In this document: positions 15,852-24,963 of the stretch, one piece after another | How the letters are laid out: each line of letters starts with the position of its first letter | How positions within the stretch are numbered: the stretch's first letter is position 1 | Position numbers and translations under genes: made by a program | From: Cryobacterium sp. SO2 | GTDB lineage: Bacteria; Actinomycetota; Actinomycetes; Actinomycetales; Microbacteriaceae | Direction: 5' to 3' | Assembly: GCF_026151165.2 (NCBI RefSeq) | Contig: NZ_CP117849.1 | Coordinates: 1,612,001-1,676,000, forward strand | DNA: 64,000 nucleotides | The notes under the pieces: generated by a model | What the model was told of the DNA's origin: nothing | Seen by the model: only the letters and a program-made list of their open reading frames with translations | The model's database searches: none

Positions 15852-17861
15852 ATGCCCGGTGTGCAGCCATCCGATCCATCGAAGATCCCGGCGCGGATTC
15901 CCCGTCCCCTTGCCGCCCCGCCGCCGTCCGGCCGGATCGGCGCCTGGCTCATGCGCAACCAGGTGCGGCCGGTGGGGCCTGAGACGGCCGACTCCGGCGA
16001 GTCGACGCATCCGTGGTGGCAGGTGATGTGCCTGACCGGCGTGGATTACTTCTCGACCCTCTCCTACCTGCCCAGCATCGCCATCGTCGCGGGCGGGGCG
16101 CTGTCGCCCCTGGCCACCCTCCTGATTGTGGCCCTGACGCTGCTCGGGATGCTGCCCATGTACCGGCGGGTGGCGGTGGAGAGCCCGCACGGGCAGGGGT
16201 CTGTGGCCATGCTCGAGCGCCTGCTGCCGTTCTGGCGGGGCAAGGTGTTCGTGCTCGTGCTGCTCGGCTTCGTGGCCACCTCCTGGATCATCACCATCAC
16301 GCTCTCCTCCGCGGATGCGACGGTGCACCTGCTCGAGAACCCGGCGGCACCCGAGTTCCTGCGCGGCCAGGCCGTGCCGGTCACGATCGGGTTCTTGCTG
16401 GTGCTGGGCGGGGTGTTCCTGCTCGGTTTCACCGAGGCCGTCGCGATCGCGATTCCCCTCGTCGGCGTGTTCCTGCTGCTGAACGGCGTCGTCATCGTTG
16501 TGAGTCTGGGCGAGGTGTTCGCCGACCCGGACGCCCTGACCCACTGGCTGGCCGCTCTCCGGCTGGAGGGCGGAGGGCCGGAGGGGGGAGGCCCGGCCGG
16601 AATCCTCGGTCCGGTGCTCCTGGCCTTCCCGCTGCTCGTGCTCGGGTTGTCCGGCTTCGAGACCGGGGTGAGCATGATGCCGCTGGTGGCATCCCGCGGC
16701 CAGAGCCCCGAGGAGCGGCTGGCGAGCCGGGTGCGCAACACCCGGCGGCTGCTGACCGGGGCGGCCCTGATCATGAGCGTCTACCTGGTGGCCAGCAGCA
16801 TCGTCACCACCGTGCTGATTCCGGCCGAGGCATTCGATGAGGGCGGGCCGGCGAACGGCCGCGCGCTGTCGTACCTGGCGCACGAGTACATCGGCAACGG
16901 CTTCGGGAACATCTACGACCTCAGCAGCATCTTCATCCTGTGGTTCGCCGGGGCATCCGCGATGGCCGGTCTCATCAACATCGTGCCCCGGTATCTGCCC
17001 GGCTACGGGATGGCGCCGGAGTGGAGTCGCGCCGTGCGGCCCGTCGTGCTGGTGTACACCGGGCTGAGCATCCTGATCACCGTCGGCTTCCAGGCCAGTG
17101 TGGACGCGCAGGCCGGCGCATACGCCACCGGCATCCTGGTGATGATGGTCTCTGCCGCCGCCGCGGTCACGGTATCCGCCGCGCGCCGCCGGGAGCGCTG
17201 GAGGATCGTGGGATTCGGCGTGCTCACGGCGGTGCTGCTGTACGCCCTCGGCGCGAACATCGTGGAGAAGCCCGACGGCATCATGATCTCCGCACTCTTC
17301 ATCGCGGGCATCGTCCTGGTGTCGCTGGTCTCCAGGGTGTCGCGCACGACCGAGCTGCGGGTGGAGGGCGTCGAGTTCGACGAGCAGGCCCGCCAGTTCA
17401 TCGCCGACTCGATCGCGTTCGACGGTGCGCTCAATCTGGTGGCGAACAAACCGCAGCAGAGCGGCCAGGCCGCATATGCCGAAAAGGAGAGTGAGCAGCG
17501 CGGGATGAACCCGGTGCCGGGCGCGGCCGACGTGCTCTTCCTCGAGATCGAGGTGGTCGACCCGTCCGGTTTCACGGACGTGCTGCACGTGCGGGGCGTG
17601 GAGGTGGGCGAGTACCGGGTGCTGCGCGCTCAGAGCCCGGCGGTGCCGAATGCCATCGCGGCCATCCTGCTCGCGCTCCGCGAAGCCACCGGGCTGCGAC
17701 CGCACGCCTACTTCGAGTGGTCTGAGGGCAACCCCGTTGGCCACCTGCTGCGGTACCTGCTGCTCGGGCAGGGCGACACTGCCCCCGTGGTGCGCGAGAT
17801 CCTGCGGGAGAACGAACCGCGCGCGGACCGCCGGCCCGGCATCCACGTGGGCGGCGGCTGA
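15852..17861 (+). CDS. APC-superfamily amino acid permease with C-terminal cytosolic extension
   Basis: A 669-residue membrane protein with about 12 hydrophobic helices in its first ~500 residues, in an APC/amino-acid-permease-2 arrangement (an early GVDYFSTLSYLPSIAI segment and LSGFETGVSMMPLVASRG in the middle). A soluble ~160-residue C-terminal part follows (EFDEQARQFIADSIAFDGAL to the end), with no recognised domain. The substrate is unknown; amino acid or cation transport are both possible. The ATG at 15852 is the first start that keeps the N-terminal tail short; its ribosome site (GGGGCGAG) is weak. Palindromic repeats of one family flank the gene on both sides. Confidence 0.85.
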   Translation: MPGVQPSDPSKIPARIPRPLAAPPPSGRIGAWLMRNQVRPVGPETADSGESTHPWWQVMCLTGVDYFSTLSYLPSIAIVAGGALSPLATLLIVALTLLGMLPMYRRVAVESPHGQGSVAMLERLLPFWRGKVFVLVLLGFVATSWIITITLSSADATVHLLENPAAPEFLRGQAVPVTIGFLLVLGGVFLLGFTEAVAIAIPLVGVFLLLNGVVIVVSLGEVFADPDALTHWLAALRLEGGGPEGGGPAGILGPVLLAFPLLVLGLSGFETGVSMMPLVASRGQSPEERLASRVRNTRRLLTGAALIMSVYLVASSIVTTVLIPAEAFDEGGPANGRALSYLAHEYIGNGFGNIYDLSSIFILWFAGASAMAGLINIVPRYLPGYGMAPEWSRAVRPVVLVYTGLSILITVGFQASVDAQAGAYATGILVMMVSAAAAVTVSAARRRERWRIVGFGVLTAVLLYALGANIVEKPDGIMISALFIAGIVLVSLVSRVSRTTELRVEGVEFDEQARQFIADSIAFDGALNLVANKPQQSGQAAYAEKESEQRGMNPVPGAADVLFLEIEVVDPSGFTDVLHVRGVEVGEYRVLRAQSPAVPNAIAAILLALREATGLRPHAYFEWSEGNPVGHLLRYLLLGQGDTAPVVREILRENEPRADRRPGIHVGGG

Positions 17862-17872
17862 CCGCCCCCACC

Positions 17873-17933
17873 CGCGAGCCGTGAGCAGAACCCCAAAAAC
17901 CCCGAGTTTTCGGGGTTCAGCTCACGGCTCGCG
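17873..17933. repeat. Palindromic intergenic repeat, family B copy 2
   Basis: Perfect outer arms CGCGAGCCGTGAGC and GCTCACGGCTCGCG enclose inner arms AACCCC/GGGGTT with A- and T-rich stretches. It lies between the permease gene and the ligD-type gene, both on the plus strand. Confidence 0.85.
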
Positions 17934-17947
17934 AAAGAGATCGGGGT

Positions 17948-17953
17948 TAGGTT
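17948..17953 (+). promoter_or_regulatory. Leaderless-type -10 element (TAGGTT)
   Basis: TAGGTT ends 7 nt before the ATG at 17961. Confidence 0.45.
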
Positions 17954-17960
17954 GGGCGAC

Positions 17961-18983
17961 ATGGTGACAGAAGCTACCGAGATACGTGTTGCGGGGCCGC
18001 ACGGGGAACGCACAGTGCGGGTGTCCAGCCCTGGCCGGGTGTTGTGGCCGGAGGTGGGCATCACCAAGCTCGACCTGGCGAACTACGTCGTGGCCGTGGG
18101 GGAGGCGTTCGTCGCGGCGAACGGCGACCGACCGGTGTCGTTGCAGCGGTTCCCCGGCGGTATCGACGGCGAGCAGTTCTTCTCGAAGAACCCGCCCAAG
18201 GGGGCGCCGGAGTACATGCGGGCGGTGCCCGTGGTGTACCCGAGCGGGCGCACGCATCCGCAGCTCGTGATCGACGAACCGGCCGGCGCCGTCTGGGCGG
18301 TGCAGATGAACACCGTGGTCTTTCACCCGTGGCCGTCGCGGGCCGAGAACACCGACAACCCCGACCAGCTGCGCATCGACCTCGACCCGCAACCGGGCAC
18401 CGACTTCGACGACGCCATCCCGGTGGCCCTCGAATTGCGCGCGGTGCTCGCCGAAGCTGGCCTGACCGCGTTCGTCAAGACCTCCGGCAACCGCGGACTG
18501 CACGTCTTCGCGCCCATCGAAGCGACCCAGGAGTTCCAGGTGGTGCGGCACGCCGTGATCGGGGCCGCCCGCGAGGTCGAACGAAGGATGCCGACGGCGG
18601 TGACCACTGCCTGGTGGAAGGAGGAGCGCGGAACCCGGATCTTCGTGGACTTCAACCAGGCGAACCGGGACCGAACCATGGCGGGTGCATACAGCCCGCG
18701 GGCGCTGGCGCACGCGCCGGTGTCGTGCCCGATCGGCTGGGACGAACTCGAGAACACTGACCCCACGCTGCACACCATCCTGACCGTGCCGGAGCGGTTG
18801 CGCACGACCGGCGACCCGTGGGCGCGGATGTACGAGCAGCCCGGCCGCATCGACACACTGCTCGAGTGGTGGGAACGCGATCTGGCTGCCGGGCTCGGGG
18901 AGCTGCCGTTCCCGCCGGACTACCCCAAGATGCCGGGCGAGCCGCCCCGGGTACAGCCCAGCCGCGCGCGGCACGACCCGTAA
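17961..18983 (+). CDS. LigD-type polymerase/primase (NHEJ polymerase domain)
   Basis: A 340-residue stand-alone LigD polymerase domain (archaeo-eukaryotic primase fold). The catalytic DxD lies in LRIDLDPQPG (Asp140, Asp142). SKNPPKGAPEYM is the conserved loop near residue 75, and FVKTSGNRGLHVF carries the nucleotide-binding His. Such enzymes fill gaps and add ribonucleotides in non-homologous end joining or base-excision repair. No ligase or nuclease domain is fused and no ku gene is in the window; an ATP-dependent ligase lies 10 kb away. The ATG at 17961 is favoured over an in-frame TTG 9 nt upstream because of the leaderless -10. Confidence 0.92.
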   Translation: MVTEATEIRVAGPHGERTVRVSSPGRVLWPEVGITKLDLANYVVAVGEAFVAANGDRPVSLQRFPGGIDGEQFFSKNPPKGAPEYMRAVPVVYPSGRTHPQLVIDEPAGAVWAVQMNTVVFHPWPSRAENTDNPDQLRIDLDPQPGTDFDDAIPVALELRAVLAEAGLTAFVKTSGNRGLHVFAPIEATQEFQVVRHAVIGAAREVERRMPTAVTTAWWKEERGTRIFVDFNQANRDRTMAGAYSPRALAHAPVSCPIGWDELENTDPTLHTILTVPERLRTTGDPWARMYEQPGRIDTLLEWWERDLAAGLGELPFPPDYPKMPGEPPRVQPSRARHDP

Positions 18984-19010
18984 GCGCCCGGCCCCGCCCA
19001 CGAACCGGAT

Positions 19011-19067
19011 GACTGGCCCGTTTTCGCTAGTGTGCACCGCCTCCGCACTAGCGAAAATGGGCCAGTC
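19011..19067. terminator. Very long hairpin between convergent genes
   Basis: Two 22-bp arms (19011-19032 and 19046-19067) pair with a single G/A difference, which becomes a G-U pair in RNA, around a 13-nt loop. It lies between the polymerase gene and folA and may terminate both. The arms are far longer than a normal terminator needs. Confidence 0.65.
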
Positions 19068-19084
19068 TGGACAGGTGGGGCGCG

Positions 19085-19597
19085 TCAGGCGGGGAGGCGC
19101 TCGTAGGTGAGGAAGCGGTAGCGCAGCCCGGTGCGGGAGGTCAGCCATTCGGTGACGGCCGTCTGGGCGAAGGCCGGGTCGACGGTGGGGGCGACGGTGT
19201 CGCCGACAGCGTCGAGGTCGACCTCAGTCACCTCGAGGTGGCCGGCCATCGCCATCGCCTGGCGGTAGATCTCGCCGCCGCCGATGATCCAGACCGGCTG
19301 CGGTGCGGCCGCGGCCAGCGCGTCCGGCAGGGAGTGCACCACGATGACGCCGTCAGCCGACCAGTCGTCCTGGCGGGTGATCACGATGTTGTCGCGGCCG
19401 GCCAACGGGCGGAACCGTTCGGGCAACGAATCCCAGGTGCGGCGGCCCATGACGACGGCACCGCCGAGGGTGATCTGCTTGAACCGGGTGAGGTCCTCCG
19501 GCAGGTGCCAGGGGATGCTGCCGGCGACGCCGATGACCCCGTTCGCCGCTTGCGCCCAGATCAGGCCGATCGGCGCGGCCGGCGCATCCGGTGTCAA
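19085..19597 (-). CDS. folA: Dihydrofolate reductase
   Basis: A 170-residue DHFR that reduces dihydrofolate to tetrahydrofolate with NADPH. Landmarks are IGLIWAQAANGVIGVAGSIPWHLPEDLTRFK (substrate loop with the catalytic acidic residue), VMGRRTWDSLP, and VWIIGGGEIYRQAM. I choose the TTG at 19597: it lies 8 nt after the thyA stop and has GAGG at 5-8 nt upstream; a TTG at 19615 overlapping thyA is the alternative. The order thyA-folA is the classical operon in which DHFR recycles the dihydrofolate made by thymidylate synthase. Confidence 0.95.
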   Translation of the reverse strand: MTPDAPAAPIGLIWAQAANGVIGVAGSIPWHLPEDLTRFKQITLGGAVVMGRRTWDSLPERFRPLAGRDNIVITRQDDWSADGVIVVHSLPDALAAAAPQPVWIIGGGEIYRQAMAMAGHLEVTEVDLDAVGDTVAPTVDPAFAQTAVTEWLTSRTGLRYRFLTYERLPA

Positions 19598-19604
19598 CGG
19601 AGCC

Positions 19605-20429
19605 TCAGACGGCAACTGGAGCCTTGATCGCCGGGTGGTGGACGTAGTCGACGACTTCGAGGTCCTCGAACTCGTAGTCGAAGATGCTGTCGCGCTCGGT
19701 GGTGATCTTGAGCTGGGGCGCCGGGAACGGCGTGCGGCTGAGCTGTTCGGTGACCTGCTCGAGGTGGTTGGAGTAGATGTGGCAGTCGCCGCCTGTCCAG
19801 ATGAAGTCGCCGACCTCGAGGCCGGTCTGGGCGGCGACGAGGTGGGTGAGCAGCGCGTAGCTGGCGATGTTGAACGGCACGCCGAGGAACAGGTCGGCAC
19901 TGCGCTGGTAGAGCTGGCAGGACAGCTTGCCGTCGGCCACGTAGAACTGGAACAGCGCGTGACACGGCGCCAGCGCCATGTCGGGGATGTCGGCCACGTT
20001 CCACGCCGACACGATGATGCGGCGGGAGTCCGGATTGGTCTTGAGGGTCTCGATGACCTGGGCGATCTGGTCGATGTGGCCGCCGTCCGGGGTGGGCCAG
20101 GAACGCCACTGCACGCCGTAGACCGGGCCGAGTTCGCCCTGTTCGTCTGCCCACTCGTTCCAGATGCGCACGCCGTGCTCGCGCAGCCAGCCGACGTTGC
20201 TCTCGCCGCGCAGGAACCAGAGCAGTTCGTAGGCCAGCGACGGGAAGTGCACCCGCTTGGTGGTGATGAGCGGGAAGCCCTTACTGAGGTCGAAGCGCAG
20301 CTGGGCGCCGAACACACTGAGGGTGCCCGTTCCGGTGCGGTCGGCCTTGGTGGCGCCGGTTTCCAGAACCAGGCGCAGCAGGTCTTCGTAGGGAGTGGCG
20401 ATCGCGCTGGGCTCGGCTGGAGTGTTCAT
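19605..20429 (-). CDS. thyA: Thymidylate synthase
   Basis: A 274-residue ThyA that methylates dUMP to dTMP using methylenetetrahydrofolate. Seen in order: [34 protein letters not shown], the active-site Cys in [12 protein letters not shown], the dUMP-binding [18 protein letters not shown], and HIYSNH. Length is standard. The ATG at 20429 has no ribosome site but a TAGATT ends 7 nt upstream, so the transcript is probably leaderless. It forms an operon with folA. Confidence 0.97.
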   Translation of the reverse strand: MNTPAEPSAIATPYEDLLRLVLETGATKADRTGTGTLSVFGAQLRFDLSKGFPLITTKRVHFPSLAYELLWFLRGESNVGWLREHGVRIWNEWADEQGELGPVYGVQWRSWPTPDGGHIDQIAQVIETLKTNPDSRRIIVSAWNVADIPDMALAPCHALFQFYVADGKLSCQLYQRSADLFLGVPFNIASYALLTHLVAAQTGLEVGDFIWTGGDCHIYSNHLEQVTEQLSRTPFPAPQLKITTERDSIFDYEFEDLEVVDYVHHPAIKAPVAV

Positions 20430-20436
20430 CGGATCA

Positions 20437-20442
20437 AATCTA
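20437..20442 (-). promoter_or_regulatory. Leaderless-type -10 element of thyA-folA (TAGATT)
   Basis: TAGATT ends 7 nt before the thyA ATG. It is one of the best -10 matches among the leaderless genes of this window. Confidence 0.5.
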
Positions 20443-20552
20443 CAGCGTGAACGGGCGATGTCAGAGGCTATGTCGGCGGCTATGTCGGCGGCGATATCAG
20501 GCGCTGTCTCCGACGGGCGCCGTCACATCCGGCCGCGGGCCCCCTTCCTCGG

Positions 20553-20558
20553 TAGCAT
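20553..20558 (+). promoter_or_regulatory. Leaderless-type -10 element (TAGCAT)
   Basis: TAGCAT ends exactly 6 nt before the GTG at 20565. Confidence 0.5.
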
Positions 20559-20564
20559 GGGGCC

Positions 20565-21320
20565 GTGAAGCCCTTTCTGCTGCTGGCGACCCGCTCCGAA
20601 GATGAAGCCGCGGACGACGAATACGCCGGCTTCCTGGCGGCCGGCGGCTTGCGCCCCGAGCAGCTGCACCGCGTGCGCCTCGAGGCCGCGCCGATGCCGC
20701 CCATCTCCCTCGCCGACTACTCCGGTGTGATCGTGGGCGGCAGCCCGTTCAACGCGAGCGACCCGGCCGAGTCCAAGTCGGCGGTGCAGCTCCGGGTGGA
20801 GCGGGAGCTCGCCGGTCTGCTCGACGCCGTGGTGGCGCAGGACTTCCCGTTTCTCGGCGCCTGCTACGGCATCGGACTGCTCACCAGCTATCTGGACGGT
20901 GTCGTCGACGACACCTGGTCTGAGGTGGCCGGGCCCATTCCGGTGAGCCTTACCGCCGAGGGTGCGGCCGATCAGCTCTTCGGCCGGGTCGCACCGACCT
21001 TCGAAGCGTTCGTGGGCCACAAGGAGGCCTGCACGGTGCTGCCGACCGGCGCTGTGCTGCTGGCCACCGGCGCTGACTGCCCGGTGCAGGCCTTCAGAAT
21101 CGGCCAGAACATCTACGCCACCCAGTTCCACCCCGAGCTCACCCAGGCCGGCATCCTCACCCGGCTGCGGGTCTATCACGACAACGGTTACTTCGAGCCG
21201 GATGCCTACGACGACGTGATCGCCGCGATCGACGCCTCAACGGTGACCGAGCCCGCCACCATCATGAAGGCCTTCGTGGAGCGGTTCGGCACTCCGGATC
21301 TCCTCACTCCTCGCCCGTGA
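20565..21320 (+). CDS. Class I glutamine amidotransferase-like protein
   Basis: A 251-residue GATase1 domain protein. The nucleophile Cys100 lies in FLGACYGIG, and the His-Glu partners lie in ATQFHPELTQ. GVIVGGSPFNASDP is the N-terminal oxyanion region. It resembles the GuaA-like free-standing glutaminase group often annotated as 'glutamine amidotransferase' or GMP synthase-like; no synthetase partner is nearby. The last 17 bp overlap the convergent cotH-like gene. Confidence 0.9.
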   Translation: MKPFLLLATRSEDEAADDEYAGFLAAGGLRPEQLHRVRLEAAPMPPISLADYSGVIVGGSPFNASDPAESKSAVQLRVERELAGLLDAVVAQDFPFLGACYGIGLLTSYLDGVVDDTWSEVAGPIPVSLTAEGAADQLFGRVAPTFEAFVGHKEACTVLPTGAVLLATGADCPVQAFRIGQNIYATQFHPELTQAGILTRLRVYHDNGYFEPDAYDDVIAAIDASTVTEPATIMKAFVERFGTPDLLTPRP

Positions 21321-22731
21321 AGTAGGTCGCGATGGCGTCCGACTCGCTCTGCAGGGTGTCGCTGGAGATCAGGTCGCCGGCCTGGTCCTCGAGCAGCGCG
21401 GCCCACCGGTCGAGCACCGCCTGCGCATCACCGCTGTCGTAGAGGCTGGCCGTGAGCGTGGCGGTCTCGGTGTCGACAAGCGCCGAGAAGCTGTCATCGG
21501 CGAGGAACCGGGTCGCCAGGACGTTGTCGCCGCCCATCGCACCGCCGCCAGCCCCGTCCGGCATGCCGCCCGTGGGAATCCCGCCCTCTGGCACCGCCCC
21601 GTCGGGCACCGCACGGTCGGGCGGGGTGCCGCCGCCCATGCCGCCGCCGGCGTTCATGGTGCCGAAGGAGAGGTTGGCGTCCCACGCCACCACAGTCATG
21701 AGACCGGTCGTGCTGTCGTAGCGCAGGTAGGAGTTATTGCCGGGGCCGTCGATGTCGTCGGTGTTCGCCGTCAGGTCCTCCATGGCCAGGTAGGTGGCGA
21801 ACGCGTCGACGTCGAGATAGTCGCCCAGCCCGGCGGCGAAGGTGGCGTCATCGGAATTGTTGATGAAGTCGAGGAACTCCATCAGCGGGGTGAGGTCGTC
21901 ATCGCCGGTCTTCTGGTCGAAGATGTCGGTGTACTCCGCGGGGTCGTCGCCGCGGTAACTGTAATCGCCGCCGGAGTCGGCCTTGTAGGTGATGCCGTCA
22001 TTCTCGAAGGTGTCGTCGTTCCAGAGGTCGTCGTCGATGCTTTCCATGACGAGTCGGAGGGTGTCGTCGCCCCCATTCACGCTCAGCCGCACGGCCGCGG
22101 ACTTCTCGGTTTCGAGCCCGCTGAGGCCGATGAGTTCCAGGGCAACGGCCTCGTTGAGCGAGGACTCCGTGGTGTTGCCGCGCACGATGAACTCGGTGCG
22201 GTCCTGGTAAGACTGGCCGTCGACGTACTTGTCGAGCCGGATCAGCCAGGGCAGCGTTTCCGGATCGTCGGTGCTCACGGATCCGTCACCGCTGTCGTCA
22301 GCGGGTGCGTCCGTGCTGGTGTCGGGAGCGGCCTCGGTGTCCTCGCCGATGCCGCGCAGGCTGGAGTTGCCCTTGAGCCGCAGTCCCACCTGCTCGAAGA
22401 CCGCGCCGTCGATGGTGACGGTCGCCGAGATCCAGCCCTTGTCGCCGGTCTCGGTGTAGGCATCGAGCATGGCCTGGTAGTCGGCATCGTCGTAGTCGAT
22501 GGTGATCGAGTGCACGAGGCTGGTGTCGTAGAAGTCCGAACCGACCAGCGCCGCGGCCTGCTCTGCGGTGAGCGACGACGAGGTGGTGGCTGTGGTCGAG
22601 TCGCAGGCCGCGAGACCGCCCAGGGCGATGACGCCGATCAGAACGGCGGCAACCGGCTTGGCGGCCGCCCGCGAACCGCGCGACGCGCGTGGCGAGCGGC
22701 CATTCAGGCTGCGGGGGTGAGGCTGACGCAT
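21304..22731 (-). CDS. CotH-like kinase family lipoprotein
   Basis: A 475-residue secreted lipoprotein. A signal peptide with lipobox LGGLAAC spans residues ~20-43 (counting from the ATG at 22731, which has GGAAGG upstream). A CotH kinase-like domain follows: SITIDYDDADYQAML, VGLRLKGNSSLRGIG, YQDRTEFIVRGNTTESSLNEAVALELIGLSGL and TVVAWDANLSFG. A Gly/Pro-rich stretch lies near residue 380. CotH proteins are atypical kinases of cell-surface or spore-coat proteins. They usually travel with DUF4956, VTC-domain and beta-helix proteins; here those lie at 37.7-41 kb. A 17-bp palindrome overlaps the ribosome-site region. Confidence 0.87.
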   Translation of the reverse strand: MRQPHPRSLNGRSPRASRGSRAAAKPVAAVLIGVIALGGLAACDSTTATTSSSLTAEQAAALVGSDFYDTSLVHSITIDYDDADYQAMLDAYTETGDKGWISATVTIDGAVFEQVGLRLKGNSSLRGIGEDTEAAPDTSTDAPADDSGDGSVSTDDPETLPWLIRLDKYVDGQSYQDRTEFIVRGNTTESSLNEAVALELIGLSGLETEKSAAVRLSVNGGDDTLRLVMESIDDDLWNDDTFENDGITYKADSGGDYSYRGDDPAEYTDIFDQKTGDDDLTPLMEFLDFINNSDDATFAAGLGDYLDVDAFATYLAMEDLTANTDDIDGPGNNSYLRYDSTTGLMTVVAWDANLSFGTMNAGGGMGGGTPPDRAVPDGAVPEGGIPTGGMPDGAGGGAMGGDNVLATRFLADDSFSALVDTETATLTASLYDSGDAQAVLDRWAALLEDQAGDLISSDTLQSESDAIATYFTGEE

Positions 22732-22742
22732 GGGTGCCTTCC

Positions 22743-22759
22743 AGTGGGAAGTTCCCACT
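22743..22759. promoter_or_regulatory. 17-bp perfect palindrome at the cotH ribosome site
   Basis: AGTGGGAA-G-TTCCCACT lies 11-27 nt upstream of the cotH-like ATG and overlaps the Shine-Dalgarno GGAAGG (minus strand). It could be a repressor site or an RNA hairpin that hides the ribosome site. Confidence 0.5.
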
Positions 22760-22838
22760 CCAGCAGACCGAGCTATGCGTGGGCTATCAGGCGGTCAAGC
22801 ATCCGCCGGGCGAAGGCGAAACGTCCTCGCTCCGGCTC

Positions 22839-23528
22839 TCAGAGCAGTTTGCGTGCCGTCGCCCACGCGGTGAGTTCGTGCCGGCTGGAGAGTTGCAGCT
22901 TCCGCAGCACCGCCGACACATGGGTCTCCACGGTCTTGGGGGAGATGAACAGCGCGCTGGCCACCTCCTTGTAGGCGTAGCCGCGGGCGATCAGCCGCAT
23001 CACCTCCTGCTCGCGCGCCGACAGCCTGTCGAGTTCGTCGTTGGTCGCCGCGGTCTCGCCGGTGACCGCACCGAACGCGTCGAGCACGAACCCGGCCAGG
23101 CGCGGCGAGAAGACGGCGTCCCCGCCGGCCACCCGCCTGGCGGCGTCAGAGACCTCGGCGCCAGACGAACTCTTGGTGATGTAGCCGCGGGCACCGGCAC
23201 GGATGACGGTGACCACGTCATCCGCCGCATCCGACACACTCAGCGCCAGGAACAGGGTCGCCGGTGCCAGCGGGGCGGCGCCACGGATGACCTCAGCACC
23301 GCCACCGCCGGTGCCGCCGGGCAGGTGCACGTCCAGCAGCACCACCCGCGGCTGCGTGGCGGTGACCACCGCGATTGCTTCCTCCACTGTCGCCGCCTCG
23401 CCGAGCACCCGGATTTTCGCATCCAGCTCTGACCGCAGTCCCGACCTGAAGATCGAGTGATCGTCGACGATCACGACGGTGAGATCGCAGGGAGTGTCGG
23501 AGTCGGTGTCGGTGGTCGGGTCGGTCAT
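22839..23528 (-). CDS. NarL/LuxR family response regulator
   Basis: A 229-residue two-component regulator. The receiver domain (residues ~16-135) has the acidic pair in VVIVDDHSIFRSGL, the phospho-acceptor Asp in VVLLDVHLPGG, and the conserved Lys in GYITKSSSG. The LuxR helix-turn-helix is C-terminal (LSAREQEVMRLIARGYAYKEVASALFISPKTVETHVSAVLRKL). Its start overlaps the kinase stop by 4 nt (ATGA), so it pairs with that kinase. By analogy to LiaRS-type systems it probably senses envelope stress. Confidence 0.95.
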   Translation of the reverse strand: MTDPTTDTDSDTPCDLTVVIVDDHSIFRSGLRSELDAKIRVLGEAATVEEAIAVVTATQPRVVLLDVHLPGGTGGGGAEVIRGAAPLAPATLFLALSVSDAADDVVTVIRAGARGYITKSSSGAEVSDAARRVAGGDAVFSPRLAGFVLDAFGAVTGETAATNDELDRLSAREQEVMRLIARGYAYKEVASALFISPKTVETHVSAVLRKLQLSSRHELTAWATARKLL

Positions 23529-24850
23529 GGGGTGTCTTCCTGAATGTCGAGGGGGAGGGAGAGCCGGATCTCGGTGCCGGTACCGCCGGGGCCCGGCCGC
23601 ACGGTGGCCGAGCCGCCGGCCCGCTGCATCCGGGCCACGATGGACTCGCGCACGCCCATCCGGTCGGCGGGGATCGCGTCGATCGAGAAGCCGGGCCCAC
23701 GGTCGGTGACGCTCACCTCGATGGCGGTCGGCGACGACTCCACGTAGACGGACACGCTGCCGCCGGCGTGCCTGGCGGCGTTGAGGATGGCTTCCCGGGC
23801 GGCCGCGAGGAGGGCATCGGGCACCTCCCGGTCGACGGAGCCGACGGCGACGACATCCACGTGCACCGCGTAGTCGCGCTCGACGGTGGTCGCGATGCCG
23901 CGGAGCTCCGCGGCCAGGTCGACGGGACCGTTCGTGGCCCCGGTGAACAGCCAGTCCCGCAGGTCCCGTTCCTGGGCACGGGCGAGCCTGGCGGCATCCG
24001 AGTGCGGGCCGGCCTTCTGCTGGATGAGCGCGAGGGTCTGCAGCACCGAATCGTGCAGGTGCGCGGCCATCTCGGCCCGGCCGGCCTCCCGTTCCCGGGC
24101 GGCGCGCTCGTCGGCGAGGTCGCGGGTGAGCCGCACCGCCCAGGGTGCGACGACCACGGCAACGCCGACGAGCACAGACAACGCCGCCACGACGACGGTC
24201 CAGACATTCGGGTTCTCACTCGTGACGAAGAACAGCAGGATGCCCAGGGCCACGAGCACCAGCGCCCCCAGTGCGCGCACGAGCATGCCGGAGCTGCGGG
24301 GTCCGGCGCCGCTTCGCAGCTCCGCGAACTGGCGCCAGGCCAGCCCGGTGCCCGCGAGCGCCACGATGGCGGGGATGATGGCGTCCAGAGGCAGGGCGGC
24401 GCCGAGGCGGTTGGCGATGAGCGCGCCGGCCGTGCCGACGAGTGCGAGCCCCAGCAGGATCTCGGTGACCGGCGCGCGGCGCGGCTCTCTGGTGCCGGGG
24501 TTGATGCCGCTGTCCGCCGCCGCATTGGCCGGGCCGGCACCCTTCACGGTGCGCGTGTCGGCCATGACCGCACCGGAGCCGGTGAGCGCTGCCTTGGGCA
24601 GGGGGTCACGATGGGAGCCGCTGCCGCCCGCCGCATCCGCTGATTCGTCGGGGGTCGTGGCCCACAGCCAGCCGTAGAGCAGCACACCGGCGCCGCCGCA
24701 CAGGGCGAGCACGAAGGTGACCGTGCGCACGAAGGTGACGGGCAGGCCGGAGTGCCGGGCGAACCCCGCGCACACGCCGGCCACAATCCGCAGGCGCGGC
24801 CGCACGAGGTGCCCGGTGAAGCGGGGAACGGTTGGACGCACGTCGGTCAC
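23525..24850 (-). CDS. PspC-domain sensor histidine kinase (LiaS/NarX-like)
   Basis: A ~441-residue membrane kinase. A PspC domain is at the N-terminus (RLRIVAGVCAGFARHSGLPVTFVR, then a hydrophobic helix), followed by a multi-helix membrane region (~residues 125-235). HisKA_3 carries the phospho-acceptor His in EMAAHLHDSVLQTLALIQQKA. The C-terminal HATPase_c has AAREAILNAARHA, DRGPGFS and GTEIRLSLPL. The start is uncertain: GTG at 24850 has GGATGG upstream, while an in-frame TTG lies at 24862. It is divergent from the PspC/LiaF-like gene at 24964, an arrangement typical of LiaFSR-like modules in actinobacteria. Confidence 0.93.
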   Translation of the reverse strand: MTDVRPTVPRFTGHLVRPRLRIVAGVCAGFARHSGLPVTFVRTVTFVLALCGGAGVLLYGWLWATTPDESADAAGGSGSHRDPLPKAALTGSGAVMADTRTVKGAGPANAAADSGINPGTREPRRAPVTEILLGLALVGTAGALIANRLGAALPLDAIIPAIVALAGTGLAWRQFAELRSGAGPRSSGMLVRALGALVLVALGILLFFVTSENPNVWTVVVAALSVLVGVAVVVAPWAVRLTRDLADERAAREREAGRAEMAAHLHDSVLQTLALIQQKAGPHSDAARLARAQERDLRDWLFTGATNGPVDLAAELRGIATTVERDYAVHVDVVAVGSVDREVPDALLAAAREAILNAARHAGGSVSVYVESSPTAIEVSVTDRGPGFSIDAIPADRMGVRESIVARMQRAGGSATVRPGPGGTGTEIRLSLPLDIQEDTP

Positions 24851-24963
24851 AGCACCATCCAAGCACCCATGGAGTTGCTGTTCGCACCCTGAATCGCAGG
24901 GTCAGGGTCTAATCAGGGTCTTCCCCCATGGCCGGGTGCCCGGGGGAGCAGCAAGATGGAGCC

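Noticed and set aside
20463..20490. Short tandem GGCTATGTCGG repeat between thyA and the amidotransferase gene
   Set aside because: Only two copies, with no dyad or promoter context; it may be chance in the divergent gap.
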